From: Trichoplusia ni
Lineage: Eukaryota > Arthropoda > Insecta > Lepidoptera > Noctuidae
Reading direction: 5' to 3'
Length of the DNA: 64,000 nucleotides
NCBI RefSeq assembly: GCF_003590095.1
Contig: NC_039486.1
Coordinates: 3,286,001 to 3,350,000 of the forward strand
This document shows positions 22,711-36,099 of this stretch, in pieces. Positions within the stretch are counted from its first letter, which is position 1. Every line of letters starts with the position of its first letter. Position numbers and translations under genes: made by a program. Below the pieces are notes generated by a model. It made no database searches, was not told the DNA's origin, and saw nothing but the letters and a program-made list of their open reading frames with translations.

Positions 22711-23373
22711 GATTTCGTACGAGAATTCCTTTGCCGGATTTTTGAATACTGCTTTTTTATGTTATTTTAGGATACGTATACAGAGTGTTCTTTTACATAA
22801 ATGCCTTAAATAATGTTTCTAATTATATTATTATTAATTAGAGTCTTTATTTTGTGTATTACCATGTAGCAGAATAAGTTACTTAATGACTCATCTAAAA
22901 CCCTAATTTCGTATATTTTTACACCACAAATAAATTTGGACACAAAAATCAACTTGAATTTATCAATTTCCCCACCACCCGACAATTTTAATTAAAATAA
23001 AATTACATCTGTTCGAAGGCCGAAAATAATCCTCAAAACTCAATTAGTTGGATATTCATTTCGACTCAGATAATATTAAATGTAAATTACTTACATGTAA
23101 AACCTCACCTCTTAAAGAATAGCGCACTTACACGTAATGCTCGCACACGAGCCTACTTTATACCCATTAAGCCGTGACCTCACTTTAAAAAGGGATTTTA
23201 AAACGGTTTTAATGGTGCTTTGAGTTCAAAGTAACTCAATTGATGCTGTGTGAGGACCCCACGTGTTCTGATCTCATTGTAAAATGAGCATAAGATAACT
23301 CGACATTAAAAATGTTTGTTTTCTGTTCTCAATTTATTTCGGTTGTCAACAAATTAGTTACATTAGTAAGTAC
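22711..23373. other. Intergenic DNA right of the P-like element
   Basis: AT-rich with no frame of note and no recognised repeat. Confidence 0.45.
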
Positions 23374-23545
23374 GTCATCATCATCATCAGCCCATATTCG
23401 CCTACTATTTGACATAGGCCTCCGCAACCGCACGCCATCGGGATCTATCTTCCGTTGCTCACAATTAAATTCTGCCAGCCATCTTACGTAGATCATCACT
23501 CCATCGTTCCTGAGGACGTCCTACACTACGTTGGTATTTGAAGAT
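23374..23545 (-). pseudogene. Degenerate LINE 3' end with (ATG)n tail
   Basis: Read on the minus strand, the conceptual product runs GRPQERWSDDLRKMAGR, then stops, then EDRSRWRAVAEAYV, then stops and a (ATG)n run (plus strand catcatcatcatcag). This is the familiar C-terminal tail of non-LTR retrotransposon reverse-transcriptase proteins in moth genomes. Several in-frame stops make it dead and 5'-truncated. Confidence 0.65.
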
Positions 23546-26184
23546 TGCAACGGTTGTATTGGTAGATTCATGTTGAGGCATCCATTTATGTGAGATACTT
23601 TATCTTTTTAAATTAGCTAAACAAAAAAGCATCACTATATTTTCATAAAATGCAACCGACTACGTCATTTGCATGCCTTCAAAAACCTAAATTTAATGTT
23701 GAAAGCCATTATCACAACTTTAAACCACTTTTATCAGTGGATAGCATTACTCCAAGAGTCGCCTCGCTGACCAGCGTCGCAGTATATCCCAACTTTATGT
23801 GACAGTCGCGTCCTAATTTTGAAGTGTCACATGGGTGTAGTGACTCCCAGGATTTTCATGCATATTTCTCTGTGTTTTGTTCAACATATTTTTATGTTCA
23901 TGCATACACAATGAAATACATCCCAAACATATCATAAAACCGGTTTTGGAAACATTTTTGTCCAAATCAGAAACTCTTGACCGCAAAATATGATAATTCT
24001 TTTTGCAATCAAAACATACAACGGGCATAAATGTAAATTTGTTATCACAGTTAATGGAGCTTTCATTTTATTTCCGTTTTAATTTAATTCTAATAAAAAT
24101 GGCGAGTATTATTAGGGCAAAAGTAACAGTACCGGGAACACGCAAAGAAAAACATGTTTAAATCCTCATTACATATGAAAATACGTCTCTAGAGCATCCA
24201 TTAAAGATAGTAAAAACCTGATTTTAAAATATGGAGTTGAAAACGAAATGTACAAAGCAGAAGCTACAGTACCTATAGAAAATAAAATAAATATTTTATG
24301 TAAAATATGGTAGACTGATCCCACTGTAAGTGATTAAGAAATTAAAGATCCAATATCATTGTTGTAAGCTACCTTTCGTGAAAATGTTAAAGGAGCTCGA
24401 TTCGACGCATTTTTAGAAAAATGCCCGCGTCAGGAGTAAAATATAAATGAAAAAATTAAAACAAAACTGTCGTAACCTAAGATGAAACTCACTAAACTGT
24501 TAAACAAGACAATTTAATCGCTCCTCCTCCCTAAATTGTAGCATCTACTTAACAAACAGTGAAACATTACACTCTTAGCATATACTATATGTTTTCACTT
24601 AGCAAATTGTCTCCAAACTTGCACGGTATATGTTCTTCAAAGTTTCTTAATTACCGCACATAAATACTGGTGTATGTTAACATGGGGAAGACGGCACTTT
24701 GCTGTTCTGTGCGACTGTGATAAGCTCGCAGCAATATAATAATTATCCGCTGTATTTTAACGCTGTTAATCTCTCTCTCTAGTAAATGAACATTAAGCAG
24801 AGTTCACCATATCATACCAACTATCATGTTCTTGGAAACTTCTTCAGCTTAGTCTTTATCCAGAACATCGTTAGTGTTTCACTGTAAGCCCGGAAAGCTT
24901 TCCCGTTTAGCCATTGACTGTACGAAACCGAGAAAACCATTGATTTTAGCCGGTAGGAGTTAAACAAACCACAGCTAGGTAACGCATAAACTTGTAATAT
25001 ATGTATATAAACATAAACTACCAACTTTAATGGATGAACATATAATAAGGCATGGATTATTGTTAAAAGAAATTTTAATAACGAAATAGAAAAATCTGAC
25101 AGTCACACTTTTTAGTCTTTTATAGACTAAAAAGTGTGATAACCTTAACTAATATAACTATGGCTTTATCTCTGCATCACTCTAAGGTCGACTGCTAGAG
25201 AAAACCTAAGGCATTAAGTCCGCCTCTGTAAATGTTGTGCATAAAGGATATTATAAAATAATATATATTATAAGGATAGTATAAAATTCAGTGATCAGTC
25301 ATCTGCAGCATTTGACCTACTTAGACCCGCACAAATAAGTTATCGACAAGTATAACACACACTCTACATGTGCCTTTGTGATAATGTTTTTAAATACACA
25401 CAAAACCGTCTTTGTTCACACAAAGTCTGACGTCGGTACGCGTTCGTTCAGTGCATTACACAGCATTGTTACACACACAATGCTCTCTCTATATTATATC
25501 GGTACATTCGACCCTCTTCTACTACGAAACACCTTTATACAGCTCGATAGGAACGTAGTGGATATTCAGGACATTTGGGACACTGGCAACTCAAAGGAAC
25601 GGACCTTAACCAAATACTGATAAATTGAAACAGGGTGAGAAATATTTTGTTTACTACTGCAACAGCTACTTACAGGTTTATAAATATGAACACAAATTTT
25701 TATTTTTGAAGTCACACATGCCTATTATAAATTTCATAATCCTGCATATGCTTATAGTTATCGACATTACTACATAATTTATTTGACCTCATATTGTATT
25801 TCCGATCCGTACTATTTTGCCTGCGTACGTGCTATGCATACTCTAAAATCAGTCGACAATATTCAAATCACAGCCAAAACAGGCATCGCCCAGTCCGCCC
25901 TGTAATAGTGCACTGCAATGCAATGTAATTCACACAAAGCGGGTCTAATAGCATCTAAAGCGGATCCGACAGACCAACACGACCAACACGAGCGACCACA
26001 CCATTAGCGCTATCCAACTCAGTAATTATCAGAAGAATTTACTACCTAGAAAGCCACCACATTTATTACTTATCGAACGGTTTCGAACTGCAAAAATCAC
26101 TATAAAGGCTAAAAGCACTTAATATATGCGTAAATACATTGAGTGTACTGTTAATACCTTCTGAAACTGGTTATGTTAAGTTCA
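23546..26184. other. Intergenic DNA, no gene seen
   Basis: Short frames only (66-80 codons). It contains the 37-nt hairpin at 25103-25139; nothing else was recognised. Confidence 0.45.
25103..25139. repeat. Perfect 15-bp stem hairpin
   Basis: TCACACTTTTTAGTC, a 7-base spacer, then GACTAAAAAGTGTGA. The preceding 'aaaatctgacagtcacac' recurs near 63917-63934, suggesting a shared mobile-element end. Confidence 0.55.
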
Positions 26185-26350
26185 TTTATTTATTTTTTAT
26201 CCAGCCCATTGTTCAAATGCTATGCAAAAGCCTCCTCGATATCCTCGGCCATGTGGAACCTGCCCACGCCGTATGCTTTTAAATTATCCTGCCTCTGGTT
26301 CCTAGGTCAACCATGGTAGCGCGCGTTCATACCGTTAATTTCCATTGTGT
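26185..26350 (-). pseudogene. Possible degenerate LINE 3' end
   Basis: Minus-strand reading gives fragments such as RQDNLKAYGVGRFHMAEDIEEAFA, a stop, then HLNNGLDKK and a tail of AAATAAATAAATGAA. The layout (RT C-terminal-like text, stop, A-rich (AAAT)n tail) resembles other LINE 3' ends, but the family is not certain. Confidence 0.4.
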
Positions 26351-29254
26351 GATGAGCTATGCCTAGCAGTCACTGTCCATGGTTACTTAAGCCCGCCCAA
26401 TTTCATTTTAGCTTGGCAGGCATTTTGAGAATGTCAGTAATTTTCGCAAGAAGACAGCTTGGGATTCGGAAATGTAATATAATACCAGCAAGAATGCTCT
26501 GTTCTATAGCTCTGATAAACTCCAAGGCAAAGCTTTTGAGAATCAATTGATATTACGTAAAAATCAATAATCAAAAGCTTTAACTTTGAGCTGTACAGCA
26601 CAATTGAAATTCGACCAAAAAAGACGAAATGTAATTTTAATAATCTATTTGAGCGTTTTATTTCCACCAACACTTATACAAATATGTGAGCTAGCGGAAC
26701 TTTAATAACATTCATTGATAAATGCAATATCAAAACTCATATCACCTAAACATTCCAACATTCATCAATAAATACCCATCCCACTAGAAACCACAAATGA
26801 AAATAATCCCGACGGACACGGCATACTTCAAACAAGAATCTAATATTCTCATCAAGAATTCCCTCACAACTCGAATAGCGGCTCTATCCTCTAATATTCG
26901 TACATTAGAAATAGAACTGCAATTGCAATCCATTTATTGCCCGCTCTTGCCATACACATATCGGTCGGGAAATCCCACTATGCATTCCACCAGCTGCCAA
27001 ATCGTTACATGGATAATTTAAGGTCTACTATACGGAAAATCAGAAAATCCTTAACAATATTTCACGTGCCTCTTATTCTGCGAAGCACGTACGAGCTATA
27101 GAAAATTTACGATACAAAAGTCAGGTTTTACAATACATTACGTAATTGTGAGTTTCTATAGTATTTGCCGAACATGCGGGCTTATTTGTGGTAATAATAA
27201 ATATTTTAAATACGCCAAGTTTTCGCATTTGGGTCGTAGGGGCTTCTAAACGGTTTGTTTGGAGATTCAAGTTGATATCAATGGTTTAATGTGGAGCCGA
27301 GTTGAATACGTTGGGTTTTGCTATTTGATCGTATTCTTTTATTTCTTGGAAATATTTTCGTTGGTTGTCGAACAAAAATAATATCTTATTTTCAGTGTCC
27401 TATTTTACAATTGACAAATCTGTTCTGTACTCGTCCCTTACTCTAAGATATTTGAGAGAAACTTGTTTTAGTAAAATAATATTATTTATAACTTTATCGA
27501 CAAAAAACTTGAATAAAGACATATTAATAGGAAGCATGCATGCTAGAAGCCTAGAAGATCCAAGTAAACTGCAGAATAAGCTTTAATATTGAACCTTAAG
27601 CCTTGACACTGCAGCAGTACACATCAACTTGCACATATCTGCAAAGAAAACAATTATCATATTAGTTACAACAATTCTCGAAAAACTAATTGGTTCTACT
27701 GCAAATAAGTGCTATAATACCATAATAATTTCCACATCAATAAAACTAGGGTGAGTATTATATGCTCTCGCTCTAGTAATTTATCGGAACAAAAAAGTCG
27801 AAGAATGATTTACGAAGCTAATTCCCAACACGATTACGAGAGAACTGGGAACATTGGGAACACTGGCAACTGCCGTACCGAACTCACAAACTGCCGATAT
27901 AAATATCAAGAACAACATTTACATGGGTCTTTAGTATTCTGTGTGTGTCGTCAACTTTGGTAACATTTCACCCAGTAAGACACTTGGCTGGACTAAATCA
28001 TACGCGGGTGCGTAAGCAAGACTCGTGGTCATCGAAAGCTAAGCGAGAGATATACTTAAATGCTACTCAACTTGTTCACGCTTCAAATAAAAAAGCTCCA
28101 TGTACATATAAAACACTTGGCCCAGATGGACAAAACATTTTGTGCAAAAAATATAACACGTTTTAAGTTAATTCGATACTAAAATAATTATAAATTCATA
28201 AAATAAAAATAAATTCAAGTAAATGCTAAACTCAGAAATTTAAAAACTAAAAATGTATTTTATTTTCTTAAATTCCACAAACGCAGATAACAGTAAACTT
28301 ATTATACTTACAAATAACTTAAAATCCTTCCACATTTCGCTCCAACTTTTAAACAACGGAAGCAAAATAAAACTCCTGATAAATATTCGCCGATCGCCCA
28401 TCTTTTAATGTAATAGTACCGTAACACCTGAACGCTGACCATTGCTACGCACCCTGAGGCACATAAACTATGAATAAGTCATGCTATCCGAATACGTAAT
28501 GTATACGGTCCAACTGAAGATTTACTTCGGTATTCGAAATTTGAATTTTTGAATTCAGCTGCACGCTCCGTTGGCTATTGGGTGTGGGCAACTCGTGTTT
28601 AAAATTGGAATAAATTTTAACAAAAATGGGAGAATTCTGCACCTTAGAATATTGCAGGATTAAAAGTAATTTTTGGGACATAATGACGAATGCCAAGACG
28701 AATTAACATTAAAAACGTGACTGAACTAAGCGTTCCCTATGGAAACGGCTGTTAATTATAATCATCGAATTTTCCCGAGTATATTTATTTAATTTATAAG
28801 AAATTGAAATTCACCTTCAAACTCCTAAGCAAAAATAATTAGCAAAATAAAAACAAGTAGTATAATACCATCAAAAACTATACTCCTTATAGCATTCCCA
28901 CAAATACACAACACATAACTTGATACAACATCACGTCTGTACTTATCAAAAGCCTAAACAGTACAAATTAACATGCATATTGAGTAACAAAGTCACCGAC
29001 AATGGGCCTACACTGAAACTCCAAGCTAGATAAAGTTACACCATTGAAAACTTGAAACTTAGTATGGTATGTTAAAATTTACAACCATTCATGGTTCCAT
29101 ACGATTTGAAATTGTTTGCATACATATTGCCTTGTTTGCAGAGTAATTTGAAATCGGAATCCGTATTCATTGAGTTTTAAAATGTAGCGTTCTCTATTCG
29201 TGGTGGGTCGATTAGTTTGAATTTAAATAAAGAAGATTCTTTTACAGACATTGA
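26351..29254. other. Intergenic DNA, no gene seen
   Basis: Several 63-79-codon frames on both strands without domains or splice context. No repeat was recognised. Confidence 0.45.
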
Positions 29255-29605
29255 AAGATAGCTTTTTTTTATTTTATTTTATTTATTTATTTATTTCGGA
29301 GAGAATCCATATCTGTGTTAGTTACAATTTTCTTAGGGTTTATGTTAGTAAGTACATTATATTATTTTTTACAGCCTTCCCGTAACTATTCCCACCCAGT
29401 GTGCCTGTATGGGTCTGTATGTCATGGTGGGAAGCAATTTTCAGAATGCCTCTGAAATAATGACGCCACTTTCTTACGCATAGCGTGAAAACCGTCAACG
29501 CGCGTATTTGCAAACATTTGTGACGCGCTGCAATACCGCGGCAAACCCAACAGCATTCTGAAAGCATTATTGAATTGGATACGCAGAACGTTGTAGGCTC
29601 TTTTA
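29255..29605 (-). pseudogene. 5'-truncated LINE 3' end with (AAAT)n tail
   Basis: Minus-strand conceptual text: YNVLRIQFNNAFRMLLGLPR, then CSASQMFANTRVDGFHAMRK and KVASLFQRHSENCFPP, then stop. This matches the end of reverse-transcriptase proteins of non-LTR elements ('NNAFRMLLGLPR...SASQMFA...TRVDGF'). The 3' tail 'tctctccgaaataaataaataaataaaat' is the element's terminal microsatellite. The 75-codon frame over it (29340-29567) is in another frame and is not a gene. Confidence 0.7.
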
Positions 29606-32600
29606 ATTGACTACACGTATTTAAAGCACTGAGTTTTCAGTGATAAAAAAATTATTTCAGTGACTTCACATTTGAAGATGCTGAATATTAAAGTTTTCTA
29701 GTAACGTTTGTATTTTATTTGTACTTTGTGGTTTTCCAAGGTATTTTTTCCCTCTTTATAGAAACAAGACGTTAATGTCAATCCATACAAAAAAAAACAT
29801 ACGACATTTAATCAAAGTTTTATTTTTTTGTTAAAATTAAGAATTCTCTAACCTATTATAGACAATAATCCCGACTTTTGGTATGAAAACTTATTAAAAC
29901 CTTATTCTCTAAACTCCTTACGTTAAAATACGACAGCAAGTTACGAGTGAAGCAATGAGTTGGCTTCAACCCAATACGAAGTGCAATTTTGTCAACGTTT
30001 ACTCCACCTTATACGTATTATGCTAAACGTAGTTAATATATAGATATGTCTCGCCAACTTGCTAATGATATTACCAAATGTTTCGGCTTTGGAAGTGAAA
30101 ATGAACGAACACTGTACTGGAAAATGTGAGTAATACTACAGAATGCTATAGACCCACATAATTAAATTAACGACAGGCGGACACCACTATGGTGACGTGT
30201 GGGTTATTCAATTGATTAACAATTGATAAAAAAATGCATCGTTATTAACGATTGACGTTAATTTAATTGGTTTGGTAAAACCCTAAGGCTATTAACGCAG
30301 TTTGAATTGAATAGAGATAGTCTATATTTATCTAAAATTTCGTCACGTTATTTACGAAAATACTCAATGTCTCTTTTTTCTTGTAATAACGATTACTTCT
30401 TTACCCCTGTTAGGGAACTATGGAGTGATTGCCTTAAAAGATATAAAAATTAAAATTAAAAAGAGAATGGAAAATTTTCCGTTGGTTTTAACGGGTTTAT
30501 TAGATTTAGCAATCGGCAAAGCAAGTAATAACCCCTGAATGAAAAAAAACTTAGAAAAAGGAATTTCTAATCAGCAGGTTGGTCGTATATAGCCATGTTA
30601 TCAGGTTACTAGGTCACTAGTTCTCACAAAAATCTGATTTTTTGAAAGGCAGTCCCTTTTGTAGTCTTTAAAATGCGCTAAGGTGTTATTTCAAAATACT
30701 CGATACTCCTTGCTCGCATCTAAGAAAAAAGACAACCATGAAGGTTTCCATTAGATCAAAAACAGCATTGACCTCTTTTTGATCGTGTATTTTTAAGATG
30801 ATAATGAAAGGAATAGCTGGAAGGCAGCAGTCCAATGTATATTAATAGACTTTGTTTGTCTCAATTAAACTGTTTCCATCTCAGAAGTCGCCTTTATCAA
30901 AGTAGTTTAAAAATTCATGTTCCATTAGTAGCTGTGAACAATATTTCAAAAAACCCGGTTTCCAGTTCATGCTTTGAAGTGAAAATTCAAAGGGGGAATG
31001 TTTGAAAGACGCGAGCCAAGCGCATTGTTTTCGAAAGATTCTCATTTTGCAGCGGTAAAAATAAGAGGAGCATGATATTTTTCAGCTTTTTAACTTTTAA
31101 ATGGCGTTAGACACTTTGTTTGGAGTTTTGGTGTCTGACCTTACTTTGGCCAATTGTTGTTTTGTCGCTTAGTCATTTTTGTAACCATTAGTAACAGCTA
31201 AATTTGATAGCAAACTTTTGGGGAACAGTTAACCAAAATGTTATTTCGAAATTTTCAACATTGCTCTTTTCATGAAAATAATTCACGCTGTGTAAAACAC
31301 ATCACTTTCTCTTTGTTACCAGTCAGTGACCACTATGCATGATGTTTGAAGCCGATAAATAACCATGAATTCTGACATAAAACGACTTTATTTTTACTAA
31401 ATAATGTTAACTTAGTATTTTTAAAAGTTCTCAAATGATTAGTAGAATTGCATACGTCCTAAGAACACGTAAAGCTAGCCGATGATAAAAACAAATATGA
31501 AAAAGTTTTCGGACACTTTGATAAGAGGATCCCAAAAGACTGACCCTCGGACATATCGGACCGTTATGATGTAGCGATAATTTACTAGATTTGCTCCATT
31601 TTTTTGCTGAAAAACTTACATATGTATGTATCGTCTCTCGTATTTCTCGAGGCCATTGCCATAAAATATCTGGGACCAGTAATATCTCTCAATAATTTTG
31701 TGTGATATGGTAGCAGAGATTTTAGAATGATCTGCTTTCGTTTTTTTGTTTTTGTGTTTACCTTGTTCTTGTTACTATTGTATTGGTACAATCTAGTTTC
31801 GCAGTTTTGTGTCAAATAAATTTTGGTAAAAGCTTTTTCACGTAATTTAGATAATATTAAATTAAATGAAAAAAAAATAAGAATAGAATATAAAGAATCT
31901 CAAACAATATCTGTTTCACAAATGTTGATATCTCCTAATCCTCATGATGAATTCATAAGTTATGATACTGAGCATATTGTCAAGGGGCGGTGTTTAATAT
32001 TCGGGACAAATAGTAAACTACGAATAATATAATTTGTAAGTTGACCCAAAACTGATTGTTCGGATGCGCCTTAGAGTTAGAGGGCTGAGCCTACAGAAAT
32101 TTACTAAAACTAAAATCATTTACAATAATATTGTTATCCAAGACAGCGAGAGATTTTCGTAGAATCCAACAATGACAGAAAACTTTTATAGATCGGCGTT
32201 CAATTGGAAAACTAAGGCTTCTAAAAGGTTATTTTCTTTTACCATACAAAAAAATACGACAATAACGAATACGCTTCAAAATATAAGGGCAATATTCCTC
32301 ATCAATCATGAGAATCTATGACCAGCCCTTCGGTAGACACGATCTAAGCCTTAGGGACTTATACCGAACCGTTACTAAGTCTCGCATAGCCCTATAACTT
32401 GCCCAATTTATACGCAGTCTCGCACAGTAAACAGACCAAAAACGGACCGTGCCGGTACCGGGTGGAGTTAGAGAGTTGTAACAAACGCCGACGGCCGGAC
32501 CGGTGACGGCTTTCAGTATTTCCGGCACGGCGCAACTTTCCTTTAATTTGAAGTTATCCCTTGCGAAAGATATTAATGGGTTGGATTTAAATGCAAGTTG

Positions 32601-35600
32601 TTACATTGTTTCGGCTACTTGAGTTGCTGCAATTTAGTTTCGTAAAGAAAATCGTGTCACCTGAATTCTATGGTTATTATTTTATTCAGATAATTGCCAC
32701 AAAAGTACAGGATAATAATTAAGTAATATAACGCCTCCTTAAACTTATAATTTTTTTGCGCCGTTCAAAGACGGCTTTACTATTACTATACACAGAAAGC
32801 TCTTCAATTTACTTCATTTACTTATTTAAAAACATCGCAATGAATTTATAGACACACTCAGGAACTTACTTTAAAAGGGGACCAAAGTATAAAACAAAAA
32901 CAGCACCTCATAAAAAGTTTTCTAATTTCTTTGCAGCTGAAACTTTGTCCCATTTTCACAAGTGCTTTAAATCTTCTTTTTTCGTTAAACCGTTAAGTAA
33001 TTGTAACGAATGTCCTGTTTTTCATATAAAGCTGGTTCGTATATTGAAGTTAGTGTTTACCAAAAGCAAAAAGGTTTTGCTCTTTTGATGTCGATAACTA
33101 AAATCGATTGAACCTACCTCCTTAGTCGATTACTGTCTATGTAACCAAAACGTTACAATTATTCTTGAGATTACGAATATTTATTGTTACTTGGTGTTTG
33201 TATACTAGGACACTGGTTATAGCTTAAAAAATATACCCTCCTTTAACAATGTCGGATACAAGATGATGTTAATTCTGAGTCCTTGAACTAACATGTTTTC
33301 ATCATCATCACCTTCATCTACCCGCCAACCAATTTTAGTAGAACAAAGTGCAGCGACTTTTCTTCATATCCTTATGAAGAAGAAGAAAATAATTGCAATA
33401 CACGTAGAATAGTAAATTTTTACAAAAGTTATCTAAAACAGCAGGTGTTAAGGTAGCCTTTATTTTGACAGGCTTATAAACATTTAGGTACAAGAAAGAA
33501 CAAACATTACTAACACAGCAAACATATTCACTCACCTACTAAACTAAAAAGTTTCTCAACCTCGACGACTGGCACACATTTCAATTTTAAAACTAACATT
33601 TACTATGATATTTATTTTAGTTGTTACAAAACTTAGAGCAAGTCAAATGCTAAATCTTAAAACTTTCAAAATTGTGTGAGAATGTAGTGTAATCTTCACT
33701 TCTTTAAAGCACTTTAGTGTTACTTAGCCGTCTTTTACAAAACTCATTCTGCTTTAGTGGGTATATTTTAACAAGCAAAAAAACTCGTTAAATACAAATT
33801 AAACTCGCGATACTGATTGTAAGTTATTAAGATAAAAAAAAAACAAATTTCACAAGAACATGGTCACCTTTAATATTTATGACTATCAACCTCGATTTTG
33901 CTTTTTTTGTTGTAGCAGCATTAGACATACGTCATTTGAAAATTATTACTGTGTTTATCATGGTTTACCTGGGGGTGAACAGAAGGACAGTCGGATTGGG
34001 TTCCGTTAAAACCCATCAAGGATCAAAACTCAAGAAAAGGTTATAAATTAGACAAAATTATCTTAACTTAAAAATTATTTTCTACAAACTTATAATATCG
34101 TTGAGAAAGTGAAGTGACATAATGACCGTATCCACAATCGCATTTTAAGTGCTCATGGTACAGGCACCAACAGCTGAATCAAACTTCTGCATTTTATTTT
34201 TATTTTTCGATCTGTATCAAGACAGTGTTGATACTATCGTTCGAAAGATAATCCGCTCTATCAATTCCGAATTGGTTCTTCGGCTTATTGAATATAAAGC
34301 TCAGTTTACTATGTCTAGAGAACAAAAGCCACTTTAGTGTATTTCTTATTTTTCTTTTTTTATTTCAGTCTCTTTTTTATTCTAAAATGAGGCAACTTCA
34401 GATATATATTTTAATTTTCTTGGAGTTGTCTCGCTGGTAAAGAATTAACGATGGGGATATAAATCCTCTTTATTACTGTTCCCGTGAGTATCGTAAGGTT
34501 ACGGGATGTGTTTTAGGGTAGGAGGGCAAATACAACCTTCAATGACCTACCAACTACATACGCGATAACTAATCTGTTAACACTTTGAAGTAAAATATAG
34601 GCGAAGGAAAATAGCAATACAAAATTGATATGGTCTTAATAATTAATAATTTCATTTCAATTTAAATGAATTTCTATTATCTAGTAACATGGAGAGGGGT
34701 TATGTCTTATACATAATAGCTGAGAGCATAGTACTCTTAATTTGGATTGTCCAAAAGAGGGCAAAAGAAGGAACATGGGTGAATTCTGCTCAGTAGAAGT
34801 CTGGCTCTCGTTTTCGCTCTCAAAGGGCATAAAACCAGACAGACCAAAAAGGTTAAAATTCGCTTAACACACAGTAAGTTTTTTTTTTACCTGTACTCTG
34901 TTTTTTTTTTAATAATTATATAGATACCTAAGGAAAGCCAAGACCAACCAAGACACCATACACCATACAAACTCCTTGCTATCTTGAAGGTCGTTAAGCA
35001 ACATATCTCCAGCGCTAATCTTAACCGTATCATTATAACATCCCGAATGTTATCAACCCCATTATTTTCCAAAGACAGTTGGATACACTTTGTTATAACG
35101 ATTATTGTGCGACCCCTGCATGAGGCACTTATTACTTGTAAGTAGTAATTGAACTTGGTTTTGAGTGTTCGAACTAATGTCATTAAGACTTGTTACATGG
35201 GTAATTAGGCTTAGATAGGATATCCTAGGTTTATTAAAGGTCAACGTACAGATTTCAATGTTGTAGAGATTTTATTAGAATGTTGTAGAGGTTTCCTGTA
35301 ATGACGTAGTCACCACCTTTGCGGATTTATAGAGGGATGTGTTTGCAGTTGTAGCAAAAGAGAACATTTTAAAAGATCTTTTTGACTATCTGTATCTTCG
35401 GTTTTTTGAGTTCATTACTAACAATGAATAGATTTATACTTTCTAAAATCGTACTTTCACATTTGGCTCTCAAAAAAAAATTAAACGGGCCTTTTAATAA
35501 TGTAAGTATCCCAAATTAAAGTAAACTGTTCTGTGACAATTCTAAAAATATCATTACCATCTGCCATCGTTCGCGAAGTCCTATATAAATATTCCTTTAG

Positions 35601-35992
35601 TTGAAAAGGTCAAAAATGTTGACAATAGCAAGTCGTTTTGCATGTAAAGCGGATCGTTAATGTAAATCGTCAGTCTCTTTAATTCTTTTGACGTTATTAA
35701 GACATTAACAAAACCATTTAAAGAATATATTTTTCTAATCATGTCCGCCATTTGTTCTTTTTAAAACGCTTTTAGCAGCTGTACTTAGGCTTAAGATTTA
35801 AGGCATAAGTGAAAAATGTGGCAAGTAATAACAATAATATAATTATTTTATGACGAATACATTTTTACCTTTGTATTGTTAACATTATTAAAAAGATAAA
35901 AATTGTTTTTTTTAATAACTCGCTGCTCCAATTTTTTTTTTATTACAAACTCTTTTGTTTGGTCATTCGGACAAAAGCGCTCAGCATGGTAC
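29606..35992. other. Intergenic DNA, no gene seen
   Basis: About 6.4 kb. Frames of 62-98 codons on both strands overlap one another (for example 34887-35183 and 35062-35244) and show no domain. A GC-richer island at 32316-32530 is listed separately. Confidence 0.45.
32316..32530. other. GC-rich island of unknown nature
   Basis: Distinctly GC-rich against AT-rich surroundings (gacggccggaccggtgacgg, ccgtgccggtaccgggtgg). It is open for 70 codons on the minus strand, but the product resembles nothing I know. A TATA-like GTATAAAT lies on the minus strand within it (near 32409). It could be an old transposon piece, a 5' exon of a distant gene or a promoter. Confidence 0.35.
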
Positions 35993-36099
35993 TGGCCGAT
36001 CATAGAAATCTAAATAACAAGTGTTATTTAGATTTCTATCGAATCGGCCACATAGAAATCTAAATAACAAGTGTTATTTAGATTTCTATGTGGCCGATT
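35993..36099. repeat. Two tandem palindromes (38 bp and 58 bp)
   Basis: The same 38-bp palindrome (ATAGAAATCTAAATAACA, spacer AG, and its exact inverse) occurs at 36002-36039 and again at 36052-36089. The second is extended by perfect outer arms (atcggccac/gtggccgat) to 36042-36099: 28-bp arms around a 2-bp centre. The first is flanked by imperfect ggccgat/atcggcc arms, so GGCCGAT marks three boundaries in alternating orientation. Confidence 0.8.

Noticed and set aside
29340..29567. 75-codon minus-strand frame
   Set aside because: The meaningful reading here is another frame, the end of a LINE reverse transcriptase; this frame is a shadow.
34887..35244. Two overlapping minus-strand frames of 98 and 60 codons
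   Set aside because: They overlap in different frames, have no domain, and no splice sites link them to other exons.
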